A stretch of 64,000 nt of DNA from Rhodoblastus acidophilus (GTDB lineage Bacteria > Pseudomonadota > Alphaproteobacteria > Rhizobiales > Beijerinckiaceae). Of the stretch, positions 38,923 through 47,692 are shown one piece after another. Made by a program: the position numbers and the translations under genes. The first letter of the stretch is position 1; each line of letters starts with the position of its first letter. The DNA lies in assembly GCF_025961575.1 (NCBI RefSeq), contig NZ_JAOQNX010000003.1, forward strand, positions 169,566-233,565. The letters run 5' to 3'. A model generated the notes under the pieces. It was not told the DNA's origin. It was given only the letters and a program-made list of their open reading frames with translations, and did not search any database.

Positions 38923-39836
38923 CAGACCTTTTCCACGTCAGGGCGGCCCATCAGACCGGAGGGCATGAAGATGAGGGTGATCGCCAGCACGGAAAAGGCG
39001 GCGACATCCTTGTAGTCACTGGAAAAATACTGCCCCCACAGCGTCTCGATCAACCCGATCAGCAGCCCGCCGAGCACGGCGCCTGGCAGCGAGCCGATCC
39101 CGCCCAGCACGGCGGCGGTGAACGCCTTGACGCCCGGCACAAAACCGTCCGACGATTTCACCACGCCATATTGGAGCAGGTACAGCGACCCCGCCACGGC
39201 GGCCAGCGCCGCGCCGATAACAAAAGTGAGGGCGACGGTGCGATTGACGTCGACGCCGAGCAAAGCCGCCATTTTCGCGTCCTGCTCGCAGGCGCGTTGC
39301 GCCCGCCCGAGCGAGGTTTTCTGCACCACGAACCAGAAGGCGGCGAGCAGCGCGCCGGTCACCACGACGATGAGAATCTGCTTGTAGGACAGGGTGACGT
39401 CATAGGCGCCGCCCGAGGTGATCTTGATCACCTCGTCCCACATGGGCGGAATGCTCTTGTTGTTCGGCCCCTGGGTCACCGTGACGAAATTGGCGAGAAA
39501 GGTCGACATGCCGATGGCGGAAATCAGCGGCGCCAGCCGGAACGACCCGCGCAGGCGGCGATAGGCGACACGTTCGATGGCGAAATTCCACAAGGCGGTG
39601 AGGGCCATCGCGGCGACCAGCGCGACGACGAAGGCGGGCGCGGCGGCGAGCCCGAGCATTTGCGTCAGCAGAAGCAAAAGCAGCAAAGCGATGAAGGCGG
39701 AAAGCATGAACACGTCGCCATGGGCGAAGTTGACCATGCCGATAATGCCGAACACCATTGTATAGCCGATGGCGATCAGCCCGTAGATCGAGCCGAGGGT
39801 GACGCCATTGATCAGCTGTTGCAGAAAGATTTCCAT
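38922..39836 (-). CDS. livH: Branched-chain amino-acid ABC transporter permease LivH
   Basis: 304 aa. EIFLQQLINGVTLGSIYGLI, MVFGIIGMVNFAHGDVFMLS and LGVDVNRTVALTFVIGAALA are typical. The start is the ATG at 39836, where the family begins; an earlier in-frame ATG (39893) adds 19 unrelated residues. It is first in livH-M-G-F-DUF6867-(His-rich)-livK, so the operon promoter should lie within 39837-39972. Confidence 0.95.
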   Translation of the reverse strand: MEIFLQQLINGVTLGSIYGLIAIGYTMVFGIIGMVNFAHGDVFMLSAFIALLLLLLLTQMLGLAAAPAFVVALVAAMALTALWNFAIERVAYRRLRGSFRLAPLISAIGMSTFLANFVTVTQGPNNKSIPPMWDEVIKITSGGAYDVTLSYKQILIVVVTGALLAAFWFVVQKTSLGRAQRACEQDAKMAALLGVDVNRTVALTFVIGAALAAVAGSLYLLQYGVVKSSDGFVPGVKAFTAAVLGGIGSLPGAVLGGLLIGLIETLWGQYFSSDYKDVAAFSVLAITLIFMPSGLMGRPDVEKV

Positions 39837-39940
39837 TGATCCCGCCGGATTCGCAGCGCTTTCGACGCTAGCAATCGCCGGGCCATGCGACAAGGGCGGG
39901 GCACGTTTGCGCGTCGCGCTTGGTTTGCCGGTCGAACTGA

Positions 39941-39956
39941 ACTAACATCGGTTAGT
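39941..39956. promoter_or_regulatory. Candidate operator of the Phd/VapC pair
   Basis: ACTAACATCGGTTAGT is a perfect inverted repeat with 6-bp arms and a 4-base spacer, 16 bp before the antitoxin start. Phd/YefM antitoxins usually bind such a palindrome to repress their own operon. Confidence 0.55.
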
Positions 39957-39972
39957 CCGGTTGGGTCATCGC

Positions 39973-40218
39973 ATGCGAAAGATCAACATCCACGAAGCCA
40001 AGACCCATTTGTCGCGCCTCGTCGAGCAGGCCGCGGCGGGCGAGTCCTTTATTATCGCCAAGGCCGGAAAACCTCTGGTGAAGGTCGTGCCGCTCGGCGC
40101 CCCCGAGCCGGCGGCGATGCGGCGGACCGGCTTTCTGTCCGGGCAGATCACGGTCCCCGACGATTTTGATCGGATGGGCGGCGCGGCCATCGAACGCCTG
40201 TTCGACGGCGAGCCGTGA
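39973..40218 (+). CDS. Antitoxin, Phd/YefM family
   Basis: 81 aa. RKINIHEAKTHLSRLVEQAA then GESFIIAKAGKPLVKVVPL is the DNA-binding and dimerisation half; the C-terminal GFLSGQITVPDDFDRMGGAA is the toxin-binding tail. The start is the ATG at 39973; a TTG 12 bases upstream is possible. It overlaps the toxin gene by 4 bp, the normal arrangement for coordinated dosage. Confidence 0.92.
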   Translation: MRKINIHEAKTHLSRLVEQAAAGESFIIAKAGKPLVKVVPLGAPEPAAMRRTGFLSGQITVPDDFDRMGGAAIERLFDGEP

Positions 40219-40601
40219 AGCTGCTGCTCGACACGCACCTGCTGCTCTGGGCGGCGGGGGCGCCGGAGTTTTTGTCGGGTGAAGCGCGGGAGGCGATCGA
40301 AGACCCGGCCAACGCGCTTTGGTTCAGCGCCGCCAGTCTGTGGGAGATCGCGATCAAGCGGGGGCTGGGGCGACCGGATTTCCGGGTCGATCCGCGTCTG
40401 CTCCGCAAAGGTCTGCTGGAAAACGGCTATGAGGAACTGGCGATCACCGGCGACCACGCCATAATGCTCGACAGCCTGCCGCCGCTGCACAAGGACCCGT
40501 TCGACCGGATCCTGGTGGCGCAGGCGATGGCGGAGGGGCTGACGCTGTTGACCAGCGACGGTCTGGTGGCAGCCTATCCCGGCCCGATCCGGAAAGTTTG
40601 A
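40215..40601 (+). CDS. PIN-domain toxin, VapC family
   Basis: 128 aa ribonuclease. The acidic residues of the PIN active site are in KLLLDTHLLLWAAG (Asp), SAASLWEIAIKRGLGR (Glu), and HKDPFDRILVAQAMAEGLTL then LLTSDGLVAAYP (Asp residues). The start is GTG, overlapping the antitoxin stop. All expected catalytic acids are present, so the toxin is probably active. Confidence 0.92.
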   Translation: MKLLLDTHLLLWAAGAPEFLSGEAREAIEDPANALWFSAASLWEIAIKRGLGRPDFRVDPRLLRKGLLENGYEELAITGDHAIMLDSLPPLHKDPFDRILVAQAMAEGLTLLTSDGLVAAYPGPIRKV

Positions 40602-40719
40602 GACGCCGCTGCAAAATCGTTCATATTTAAACTAATGAGCTCTGGCGGTCGGCTGACACAGGCATTATGTTCGAAGCGCCGCGAAAACCGCGTGTAAAAA
40701 TTTCTGGGAAGGATCCTCC

Positions 40720-41010
40720 ATGAGCATTGTCGGAAGCTGGAAACTCACGCTGGAAACGCCGTTCGGCGTGCAGACCCCGACCTTGCGCATTGGCGCGGAC
40801 GGCGCCGGCGGCCTGGGTTCGCATGCCGGCGAAGTGCCGCTCACCGACCTCCAGATCAGCGGCGATTCCGCTGAATTCCACGCCAAGGTTCCCACCCCCA
40901 TGGGCAGCTTCAACATCGGCTTCGACGTCAAGGCCAGCGGCGACGCGCTGTCCGGAAAGTTCAAGACTCCGCTCGGCTCGACGCCGCTGACCGGCGTGCG
41001 CCAGGCCTAA
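40720..41010 (+). CDS. Small conserved protein with three TPxG units
   Basis: 96 aa, no signal peptide. SIVGSWKLTLETPFGVQTPT, VPTPMGSFNIGFDVKA and FKTPLGSTPLTGVRQ carry three T-P-x-G turns between predicted beta-strands, which suggests a small beta-sheet or lipocalin-like fold. I recall similar short proteins in alphaproteobacteria but no function. AAGGAT precedes the ATG. Its last four bases overlap the stop of the convergent hydrolase gene. Confidence 0.7.
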   Translation: MSIVGSWKLTLETPFGVQTPTLRIGADGAGGLGSHAGEVPLTDLQISGDSAEFHAKVPTPMGSFNIGFDVKASGDALSGKFKTPLGSTPLTGVRQA

Positions 41011-41873
41011 ACGGCCAGTTTTGCGACAAACGCGCCGATGCGGCTGAGCGTCGGCGTGTCCAGCAGCAGCGGCGCGTGACCCTGGCCGGGCACGACATGC
41101 AGCTCGCACAACGGATTGCGCTTGGCCATCTGCGCATGCGCCTCCGGCGACAGCAGATCGGAATTCTCGCCGCGCAGCGCCAGGATCGGCGCCCGGATCG
41201 CCTCGAACGCCGGCCACATGTCGGGCAGGGGGGCGCTGGGATCGAAGGCGTCGAGCGTGCGCGCCAGTTGCGGATCGTAGGACAGCCGCATCCGCTCCGG
41301 CGTGATGTTGAGCGAATTGCTGGCGTAAAAGCGCCAGTCCTCGTCTGAGACGGCGGGAAAACGCGGGCCCATCACCCGCTTGTAATGGGCGATGGCCTCC
41401 TCGACATTGCGCAGCAGCGGCAGCTTGCCGATGTAATCCTTGATATTGACGAGGCCCTGCGGCTCGATCTGCGGCCCCACATCATTGAGCACCAGCCCGG
41501 CGACGCGCTGCGGCTGGGCGGCGCTCAGCATCAGCGCATGCAGACCGCCGCGCGACAGGCCGACAAAAATCGCCTTCGAAATTTTGAGCGCGTCCAGCAC
41601 GCTCAGGAGATCGCCGTGTTCGACCGGCATGGAATAGTGAGTCCAGTCGGGGTCCCAGTCCGAGCCGCCGCGGCCGCGATAATCCAGCGAAATGACGCGC
41701 CTTCCGCCGGCGCGATTGAGATGCAGGGCGAGCACCACAAAATCGCGCGCCGGCCGGGACAGGCCGGGCAGGCAGACAACGGGCGTCAGGGAATTGGACT
41801 TGCCGAGCGTCAGCGCGTGAAGCTGCAAGCCGTCGGCGGACGGAAAAAAATGGCTGCGCAATTCACCGTCCAC
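41007..41873 (-). CDS. Alpha/beta hydrolase
   Basis: 288 aa, cytoplasmic. VVCLPGLSRPARDFVVLALH is the oxyanion-hole region, FVGLSRGGLHALMLSAAQP has the nucleophile Ser in G-L-S-R-G, LALRGENSDLLSPEAHAQMA holds the acid, and VVPGQGHAPLLLD the His. The triad looks complete. Substrate unknown; the sequence style is that of esterase/haloperoxidase-type hydrolases. Confidence 0.88.
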   Translation of the reverse strand: MDGELRSHFFPSADGLQLHALTLGKSNSLTPVVCLPGLSRPARDFVVLALHLNRAGGRRVISLDYRGRGGSDWDPDWTHYSMPVEHGDLLSVLDALKISKAIFVGLSRGGLHALMLSAAQPQRVAGLVLNDVGPQIEPQGLVNIKDYIGKLPLLRNVEEAIAHYKRVMGPRFPAVSDEDWRFYASNSLNITPERMRLSYDPQLARTLDAFDPSAPLPDMWPAFEAIRAPILALRGENSDLLSPEAHAQMAKRNPLCELHVVPGQGHAPLLLDTPTLSRIGAFVAKLAV

Positions 41874-41900
41874 TCAAACCTCCCGTGTCCGGTTCAAATA

Positions 41901-41944
41901 GCGTTTTCAAGCGAAGTGGATGCCGGTTCGCGTGAAGAAAACGC
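41901..41944 (-). repeat. 44-bp dispersed palindromic repeat, family C, copy 2
   Basis: GCGTTTTC at one end and GAAAACGC at the other; the interior is the reverse complement of the copy at 13265 with few changes. It sits in the 147-bp gap between the hydrolase and smpB. Confidence 0.8.
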
Positions 41945-42020
41945 GTCGAAAAAAAACGGGCGCGTCCGGCGAGCGGAACGCGCCGGACACGCCGCGAGTA
42001 TGCGCCGAAAAACGCCAAAA

Positions 42021-42497
42021 TCAGTCGCGTTGTTTCATCAGCCGGCTTTTTTCGCGATTCCAGTCGCGCTGCTTCTCGGTCTCGCGCTTGTCATGGACCT
42101 GCTTGCCCTTCGCCAAAGCGATTTCGAGCTTGGCGCGCCCCTTGTCGTTGAAAAACAGTTTGAGCGGCACGATGGTCATGCCCTCGCGGGCCACGCCCTG
42201 CGACAGTTTGGCGATTTCCCGCTGCTTCAACAGCAGTTTGCGATGGCGCTTGGGCTCGTGATTGAAACGGTTGCCCGAATGATATTCGGGAATATTGGCG
42301 TTGATCAGCCAGATCTCGCCGTGGGCGTCGACGCTCGCATAGGATTCGGCGATGGTGCTGCGTCCGGTGCGCAGGCTCTTCACCTCCGTGCCGGTCAGCA
42401 CCAGGCCCGCCTCAAAAATTTCGCCGATTTCATAGTGGTAGCGCGCCTTGCGGTTGTCGGCGACCACCTTGAAATTGCTATGGGGTTTCTCTGCCAC
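42021..42497 (-). CDS. smpB: SsrA-binding protein SmpB
   Basis: Partner of tmRNA in rescuing stalled ribosomes, 158 aa. [20 protein letters not shown] then [40 protein letters not shown] and the basic C-terminal tail [20 protein letters not shown] are all typical. The tmRNA gene itself (ssrA) is not in this window. Confidence 0.97.
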   Translation of the reverse strand: MAEKPHSNFKVVADNRKARYHYEIGEIFEAGLVLTGTEVKSLRTGRSTIAESYASVDAHGEIWLINANIPEYHSGNRFNHEPKRHRKLLLKQREIAKLSQGVAREGMTIVPLKLFFNDKGRAKLEIALAKGKQVHDKRETEKQRDWNREKSRLMKQRD

Positions 42498-42514
42498 TCT
42501 GTCGATCTATAAAA

Positions 42515-42571
42515 TAGCCCTCACCCTGAGGAGCCAGCGAAGCTGGCGTCTCGAAGGGCGGGGCGGTCCAC
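42515..42571 (-). repeat. Dispersed hairpin repeat, family A, copy 4
   Basis: Same orientation as the 29343 copy. The core is GCCAGC/GCTGGC with a GAA loop. It occupies nearly all of the 81-bp gap between dapA and smpB, so it is transcribed if the two genes share an mRNA. Confidence 0.85.
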
Positions 42572-42578
42572 GGAATTC

Positions 42579-43469
42579 TCAAACAAGGCCGGCGAAATGC
42601 ATCGCCGCCTTGATCGACTCGCGCGTCTTGTTCGTTGAGGAAACCAGAGGCAGACGCACCTCTTCGCGGGCCTTGCCCAGGAAGGCCAGACCGGTCTTGG
42701 CCCCGGTGACGCCGGCTTCGAGGAAAGTGGCGCCGTGCAACGGAACCAACTTGTCCTGGATTTCCAGCGCCTTGGCGAAATCGCCCGCGGCGGCGGCGTT
42801 CATCAATTGCGCGCACAGGCCGGGCGCAACGTTGGAGACCACGGAGATGCAGCCGTGGGCGCCGGCGGCGAAACAGGCCAAAGCCGTCATGTCGTCGCCG
42901 GAAAATTGCACAAAGTCCGGCCCCATCGCGGCGCGCTGAAGGGAGACGCGCGAAATATTGCCGGTGGCGTCCTTGACGCCGACAATGTTCTTCAACGCGT
43001 CGCGGCAGCGCTTCATCGTGTCGACGGACATGTCGATCACCGAGCGCGGCGGGATGTTGTAGATCACGATCGGCAGGCCCACCGCATCGTCGATGGCCTT
43101 GAAATGCTGAAACAAACCCTCCTGGTTGGGCTTGTTGTAATAGGGGGTGACGACCAGGATCGCGTCGGCGCCGGCCTTTTCGGCGTGGCGCGCGAGATCG
43201 ACGGCCTCCGCGGTATTGTTGGAGCCGGCGCCGGCGATCACCGGCACCCGGCCGGCCGCCTGGGCGACGGCGGTCTCCACCACGCGCCGGTGCTCTTCAT
43301 GGGACAGGGTGGGCGATTCGCCGGTGGTGCCGACCGGGACGAGGCCGTGAATCCCGCTGTCGATCTGCCAGTCGATCAGGGCGCGGAAGGCGGCTTCGTC
43401 GAAGGCGCCGTCCTTGAACGGCGTCACCAGCGCCGTCATCCATCCCCGCAGAACACTCGCCTTGGCCAT
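42579..43469 (-). CDS. dapA: 4-hydroxy-tetrahydrodipicolinate synthase
   Basis: Condenses pyruvate with aspartate semialdehyde on the way to lysine and diaminopimelate, 296 aa. [57 protein letters not shown] and the Schiff-base lysine in [10 protein letters not shown] are present. The start is the ATG at 43469 with AGGGA upstream. Divergent from slt across 154 bp. Confidence 0.97.
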   Translation of the reverse strand: MAKASVLRGWMTALVTPFKDGAFDEAAFRALIDWQIDSGIHGLVPVGTTGESPTLSHEEHRRVVETAVAQAAGRVPVIAGAGSNNTAEAVDLARHAEKAGADAILVVTPYYNKPNQEGLFQHFKAIDDAVGLPIVIYNIPPRSVIDMSVDTMKRCRDALKNIVGVKDATGNISRVSLQRAAMGPDFVQFSGDDMTALACFAAGAHGCISVVSNVAPGLCAQLMNAAAAGDFAKALEIQDKLVPLHGATFLEAGVTGAKTGLAFLGKAREEVRLPLVSSTNKTRESIKAAMHFAGLV

Positions 43470-43623
43470 GATCACGTCCCTGTGAATGGCGCCTCAACCG
43501 CGCCGCTTTTCGCCGTTAAAGGGCTGTCATAGACCGTGAGCGTCCCGGCGAAAAGGGGGCGCGCCCTCTTAAGACTTCGTTAACCTCACGCGCGCAGGCT
43601 GCGCACAGGGAGCGGCGCCAAAG

Positions 43624-45726
43624 ATGCGAAACGCGCAAGTCTGGAAATTGACGGCTCTGTCGACGGCGGCTTTTTTGGTCGGCGCGGCGGTTCCGTCGCT
43701 GCTGACCTCCGTGCTGCGCAAGCCGGCGCAGCACGCGCACGCGCCGCAGCTTCCGACGACGCCGACGCCCGCCGCCGCGCCCGAACAGAACGCGCCGACC
43801 GTGGCGCAGGCGCCGGACGCGCCCGTCGCGCCCAGCGAAATTCCCGCCGCCGCCGGCGAGCCGAGCCATGATCTCGCCGGCGTCGCCCAGGCTTTGCGCG
43901 CCTATCACGACGGCGACCGCGTCGGCGGCGACGCCGCGCTCGCCACCCGCGATCCGCTGGTCCGCACCGCCGTCGAATGGGTTTTTCTGCGCACAAAACC
44001 TGCGGAAGCCGGGCTGACCCGCCTCCGCGACTTTCTCACCGCCCATTCCGACTGGCCCTCCGCCGCTTTGCGCCGCCACGCCGAAGAACTGGCCGGCGCG
44101 GAAGACATCAATCCGGAAAAGGCCAAGACCTATCTCGCCGCCTTTCCCGCGACCAGCCCGGCGGGCGACCTCGCCATGGCGCTGCTGCAGGACGAGGGCG
44201 GCGCGGAGCTGGCGCGAAAGATCTGGCGCACGGCCGACCTGACGCCGGCCATGGAAAAGCGTCTGCTGAAACGGTTTGGCGGGGCGCTGACCCACGAAGA
44301 CCACCTCTACCGCGCCGGCCGCCTGTGGCTGCGCGAGCAGAAGGCGGCGGCGAGCCGCGCGGCGGTTCTCTCCGGCAAATCGGGCGAGGCGGTTTTGCGC
44401 ACGGCCGCCGACATCGCCGGAGGCGCGGCCTCGTCGAAGGCCGCGGCGAAAATCGCGGAAAGCGACCGCAACGACCCCATCCTGCGCTTCGCCCGCGTCC
44501 ACGCCTTGCGCAAGGCGGAGAAGATCGAAGAGGCGGCAAAACTGCTGCGCACGGTTCCGCGCGAGGCCGAGGCGCGCAGCGGCGACGAATGGTGGGTCGA
44601 GCGCCGGCTGTTGTCCAGAAAACTCCTGGACGCCAAGGATTTCAAGGGCGCCTACGAGATCGCCGCCGCCCATGCCGCCTGCGGCGAGGAGGCGCGGCTC
44701 GAGGCCGAATTCCACGCCGGCTGGATCGCCTTGCGCTTCCTCGACGATCCCGCTCTGGCCGCCCCGCATTTCGACGCCATGGCGAAAATCGCCCGCACCC
44801 CCGCCAGCATCGCCCGGACCGCCTATTGGCGCGGCCGCGTCGAAGAGGCGCGCGGCGGCGACGCCAAGCCGCTGTTCGCCCGCGCCGCCGGCGAGAGCGA
44901 GACTTATTACGGCCAGCTCGCCCGCGCGCGCTTCGGCGAGGAGCCGCTGGCGCTGGCGACCCCGCCCGAACCGCCGATCGGCGAGGCCCGCGCCGAGCCG
45001 GTGCGCGCCGCCGAACTTTTGTTCGCCCTCGGCGAAAAGGATGCGGCGCGGCAATTGGCGCTCGAGGCCAGCGCCAGCCTGCCCGCCGAGCAAATGGCGG
45101 CTCTGGCCAAGATTCTGGATGCGCAGGTCGACCCGAATCTGGCGCTGCTCGCCGGCAAATCGGCGTTGAGCCGGGGCGTCAAACTGCCGATGCTCGCCTG
45201 GCCGACCAATGGCGCGCCCGACTTCCGGCCGCTGGCGGAAAAATCCGCGCCGCGCGCCACCGTGCTCGCCATTGCGCGGCAGGAGAGCGCCTTCAAGGCC
45301 ACCGCGCGCTCGGGCGTCGGCGCCATGGGGCTGATGCAGATGATGGAGCCGACCGCGCGCGGCGCCGCCAAGCGCGCCGGCGTCGCCTATGACGAGGCCA
45401 AGCTGCGCAGCGACGCCACGTTCAACGCCCAGCTCGGCGCCTTCCACCTTGGCGAGCTCTTGGCGGAATACAAGGGCTCTCATGTCCTCGCCTTCGCCGC
45501 CTATAACGCCGGCGGCGGCAATGTCGCGCAATGGATTCAGGCCTATGGCGACCCGCGCGACGGCAAGGTCGATCCGGTGGACTGGGTCGAGCGCATCCCG
45601 TTCACGGAGACGCGCAATTACGTGCAGCGCGTGGTCGAAAACCTGCACATGTACCGCGCCCTGCTCGGCGAGCGCGCCAATCTCTACAGCGCGGACCTGC
45701 GCCAGAAAGTGGCGTCGAACCAATAG
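43624..45726 (+). CDS. slt: Soluble lytic murein transglycosylase (Slt70-like)
   Basis: 700 aa periplasmic peptidoglycan-cleaving enzyme. The N-terminal signal-anchor WKLTALSTAAFLVGAAVPSL is followed by a Pro/Ala linker (about 30-75), a helical superhelix, and the C-terminal SLT domain with AIARQESAFKATARSGVGAM (catalytic Glu), MGLMQMMEPTARGAAK, and AFAAYNAGGGNVAQWI. All catalytic motifs are intact. Confidence 0.94.
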   Translation: MRNAQVWKLTALSTAAFLVGAAVPSLLTSVLRKPAQHAHAPQLPTTPTPAAAPEQNAPTVAQAPDAPVAPSEIPAAAGEPSHDLAGVAQALRAYHDGDRVGGDAALATRDPLVRTAVEWVFLRTKPAEAGLTRLRDFLTAHSDWPSAALRRHAEELAGAEDINPEKAKTYLAAFPATSPAGDLAMALLQDEGGAELARKIWRTADLTPAMEKRLLKRFGGALTHEDHLYRAGRLWLREQKAAASRAAVLSGKSGEAVLRTAADIAGGAASSKAAAKIAESDRNDPILRFARVHALRKAEKIEEAAKLLRTVPREAEARSGDEWWVERRLLSRKLLDAKDFKGAYEIAAAHAACGEEARLEAEFHAGWIALRFLDDPALAAPHFDAMAKIARTPASIARTAYWRGRVEEARGGDAKPLFARAAGESETYYGQLARARFGEEPLALATPPEPPIGEARAEPVRAAELLFALGEKDAARQLALEASASLPAEQMAALAKILDAQVDPNLALLAGKSALSRGVKLPMLAWPTNGAPDFRPLAEKSAPRATVLAIARQESAFKATARSGVGAMGLMQMMEPTARGAAKRAGVAYDEAKLRSDATFNAQLGAFHLGELLAEYKGSHVLAFAAYNAGGGNVAQWIQAYGDPRDGKVDPVDWVERIPFTETRNYVQRVVENLHMYRALLGERANLYSADLRQKVASNQ

Positions 45727-45771
45727 GCGCGGCGCCGCCCAAGTCCTTGCTGTTCGGCTTCAATCTTGATG

Positions 45772-45903
45772 CCGTCATTGCGAGCGAAGCGAAGCAATCC
45801 ACTCGCGAAGCGACGCGCGCCTGTCGCTTTTGTGATGCGTGCAACGGCTTCTGTGACGCATGCAACGGCTTCTTGGATTGCTTCGCTTCGCTGGCAATGA
45901 CGG
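45772..45903. repeat. Inverted pair of GTCATTGCGAGCG repeats with 21-bp internal tandem
   Basis: CCGTCATTGCGAGCGAAGCG at the left and its near complement at the right form long inverted ends. Between them a 21-bp unit (TGTGAYGCRTGCAACGGCTT plus C) is repeated twice in tandem. A half-copy of the outer unit is at 4215. It lies between slt and the convergent glycosylase gene. Confidence 0.8.
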
Positions 45904-45923
45904 TTTGAGGATGGCGATCAACC

Positions 45924-46595
45924 CTAGGCCGGTTCGGACTCACGGCTGCCAATCTTCAAATCAGCGACGATCTTCTCGAACACCGCATCGAACATCTGTG
46001 ACGTCAGCACGCCCGTATTGGTATTGTAGCGGGAGCAATGATAGCTGTCGTAAAGCGTGAGCCCGCTGGCGAGCCTGTGGACCGCGCCATGGCCGAACGG
46101 GGCGTCCTTGGCGCGCAACCCCAAAGCTTTCACCGCGCTGTCATGCGATATGCGCCCCAGGCAGAGCAGGGCGCGCAAGCCCGGCATGGCGGCCATTTCT
46201 TGCGCCAGAAAACAACGACAGGTTGTGATCTCCTGAGGCGTCGGCTTGTTCTGAGGCGGAACGCATCGCACCGCATTTGTAATTCTGCAATGGAACAGTT
46301 GCACGCCATCCCGCGGAGTCGCGGCATAAACGCCTGAGGCGAAGCCGAAATTCAGCAGCGCAGCATAGAGCAGATCGCCGGCGTAGTCGCCGGTGAACGG
46401 GCGTCCGGTGAAATTGGCGCCGCGCAATCCAGGGGCGAGGCCGACGATAAGCAGGGGCGCGGTCAGCGGCCCGAAGCTCGGCACGGGCCCGTTGAAACCG
46501 TCCGGCAGCAGGCGGCGGTTTTCAACGCGAAAGCCCGCGAGTCGCGGGCACAGAGCGCAATTGAAATTCGGCGAGGCGGGCGCTGTCAGCGACAT
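45924..46595 (-). CDS. Uracil-DNA glycosylase superfamily protein (family 5-like)
   Basis: 223 aa. FNCALCPRL gives two Cys of a likely Fe-S cluster; two or three more are in NAVRCVPPQNKPTPQEITTC and RCFL. Motif A is IVGLAPGLRGANFTGRPFTG and the late motif is DSYHCSRYNTNTG. These positions match UdgB-type enzymes that remove uracil or deaminated bases, though motif B usually reads HPS rather than HCS, and motif A has Gly where Ala is common. Activity is therefore likely but not certain. Confidence 0.82.
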   Translation of the reverse strand: MSLTAPASPNFNCALCPRLAGFRVENRRLLPDGFNGPVPSFGPLTAPLLIVGLAPGLRGANFTGRPFTGDYAGDLLYAALLNFGFASGVYAATPRDGVQLFHCRITNAVRCVPPQNKPTPQEITTCRCFLAQEMAAMPGLRALLCLGRISHDSAVKALGLRAKDAPFGHGAVHRLASGLTLYDSYHCSRYNTNTGVLTSQMFDAVFEKIVADLKIGSRESEPA

Positions 46596-46634
46596 GAGGC
46601 CCGCCTTCGCATGATGGCGTTGGGAAACAACCGA

Positions 46635-47252
46635 TCAGTCTTCGGTCGTTTCTTCCTGATGCGCATGGGTCGGAATCGGCGCGGCCGGACGACGCTCCTG
46701 GAAGCGCTGCATGCGGTCGGTGCGTTCGGCGGGATCGCGGCCGATCTTGTTGGCGAGATGGACGAGATCGACGAATTCGTCGGCCTGGCGGCGCAGTTCG
46801 TCGGCCACCATCGGCGGCTGCGTGGTGATGGTGGAGAGCACGGAGACGCGCACGCCCTTGCGCTGCACGGCCTCGACCAGCGAGCGGAAGTCGCCGTCGC
46901 CGGAGAACAGCACCATATGGTCGATGTGATCGGCCATTTCCATGGCGTCGACGGCGAGCTCGATGTCCATGTTGCCCTTGACCTTGCGGCGGCCGAGCGC
47001 GTCCACGAATTCCTTGGCCGGCTTGGTCACGACGGCGTAGCCGTTATAGTCCAGCCAGTCGATCAGCGGGCGAATGGACGAGTATTCCTGATCCTCGACC
47101 AAAGCCGTGTAGTAGAAGGCGCGCAGCAGGCGGCCTTTGCCCTGGAATTCTTTCAGCAGGCGTTTGTAGTCGATGTCGAACCCTAATGATTTCGCCGTCG
47201 CGTACAGGTTCGCGCCGTCAATAAATAGGGCGATGCGTTCTGGGTCTGCCAT
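46635..47252 (-). CDS. NYN domain protein (LabA/DUF88 family)
   Basis: 205 aa, PIN-like putative ribonuclease. IALFIDGANLYATAKSLGF, the MDIELAVDAMEMA segment and VLFSGDGDFRSLVEAVQRKG supply the conserved acidic residues of the NYN active site. The tail is rich in Arg, Pro and His. The start is the ATG at 47252; the earlier frame (47309) is basic and not family-like. Divergent from rpoZ. The RNA target is unknown. Confidence 0.88.
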   Translation of the reverse strand: MADPERIALFIDGANLYATAKSLGFDIDYKRLLKEFQGKGRLLRAFYYTALVEDQEYSSIRPLIDWLDYNGYAVVTKPAKEFVDALGRRKVKGNMDIELAVDAMEMADHIDHMVLFSGDGDFRSLVEAVQRKGVRVSVLSTITTQPPMVADELRRQADEFVDLVHLANKIGRDPAERTDRMQRFQERRPAAPIPTHAHQEETTED

Positions 47253-47464
47253 TATAGGTTTCCGTTTCCGATCTATTCGAATGTGCCGTTTCCGGCGGGA
47301 GAGTGTCACCTGCTAGGCGGTGACTACTTCAAATCGCGAGAAAAGCAAACTGGCAAAAGCGTCCTCAAGGCCTATGATGCGTGGGACTTCGGGCGTCGTA
47401 CGACATAATCGATTTTAGCAATACGGCGACAAATTCCCGCTGTGGTTGTGATATGGCGCAGCCT

Positions 47465-47478
47465 TTGATCTGCGTCAA
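47465..47478. promoter_or_regulatory. FNR/FixK-type box between NYN gene and rpoZ
   Basis: TTGATCTGCGTCAA keeps both TTGA and TCAA half-sites of the FixK/Anr consensus and matches the FNR palindrome at nine of ten positions. It lies roughly midway in the 440-bp divergent gap 47253-47692, which otherwise contains no gene I can support. Confidence 0.45.
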
Positions 47479-47692
47479 ATACATGGGGTGCGATAAAGAA
47501 CAAAAAAGACCGAATTGTGGTTCCTGGCAAAAGAATTTGTTACAAATCCGACATGATTGTCGTAGGTCAAACAGCGGCCGTAAGGGTTGCGGCGGGGCGT
47601 CGCATGCGGATTCGATAAAACTTGCTTTCCCGCCCATCCCACACTAACAGGGACGATGAGTCCCCATTCACCTTTGCCTTAGGAGCGCCAGC

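Noticed and set aside
43516..45723. 735-residue open frame antisense to slt
   Set aside because: Shadow of the lytic transglycosylase gene.
47381..47647. 88-residue open frame upstream of rpoZ
   Set aside because: Cys-rich, no ribosome-binding site, codon usage unlike the genome, and it spans the likely regulatory region.
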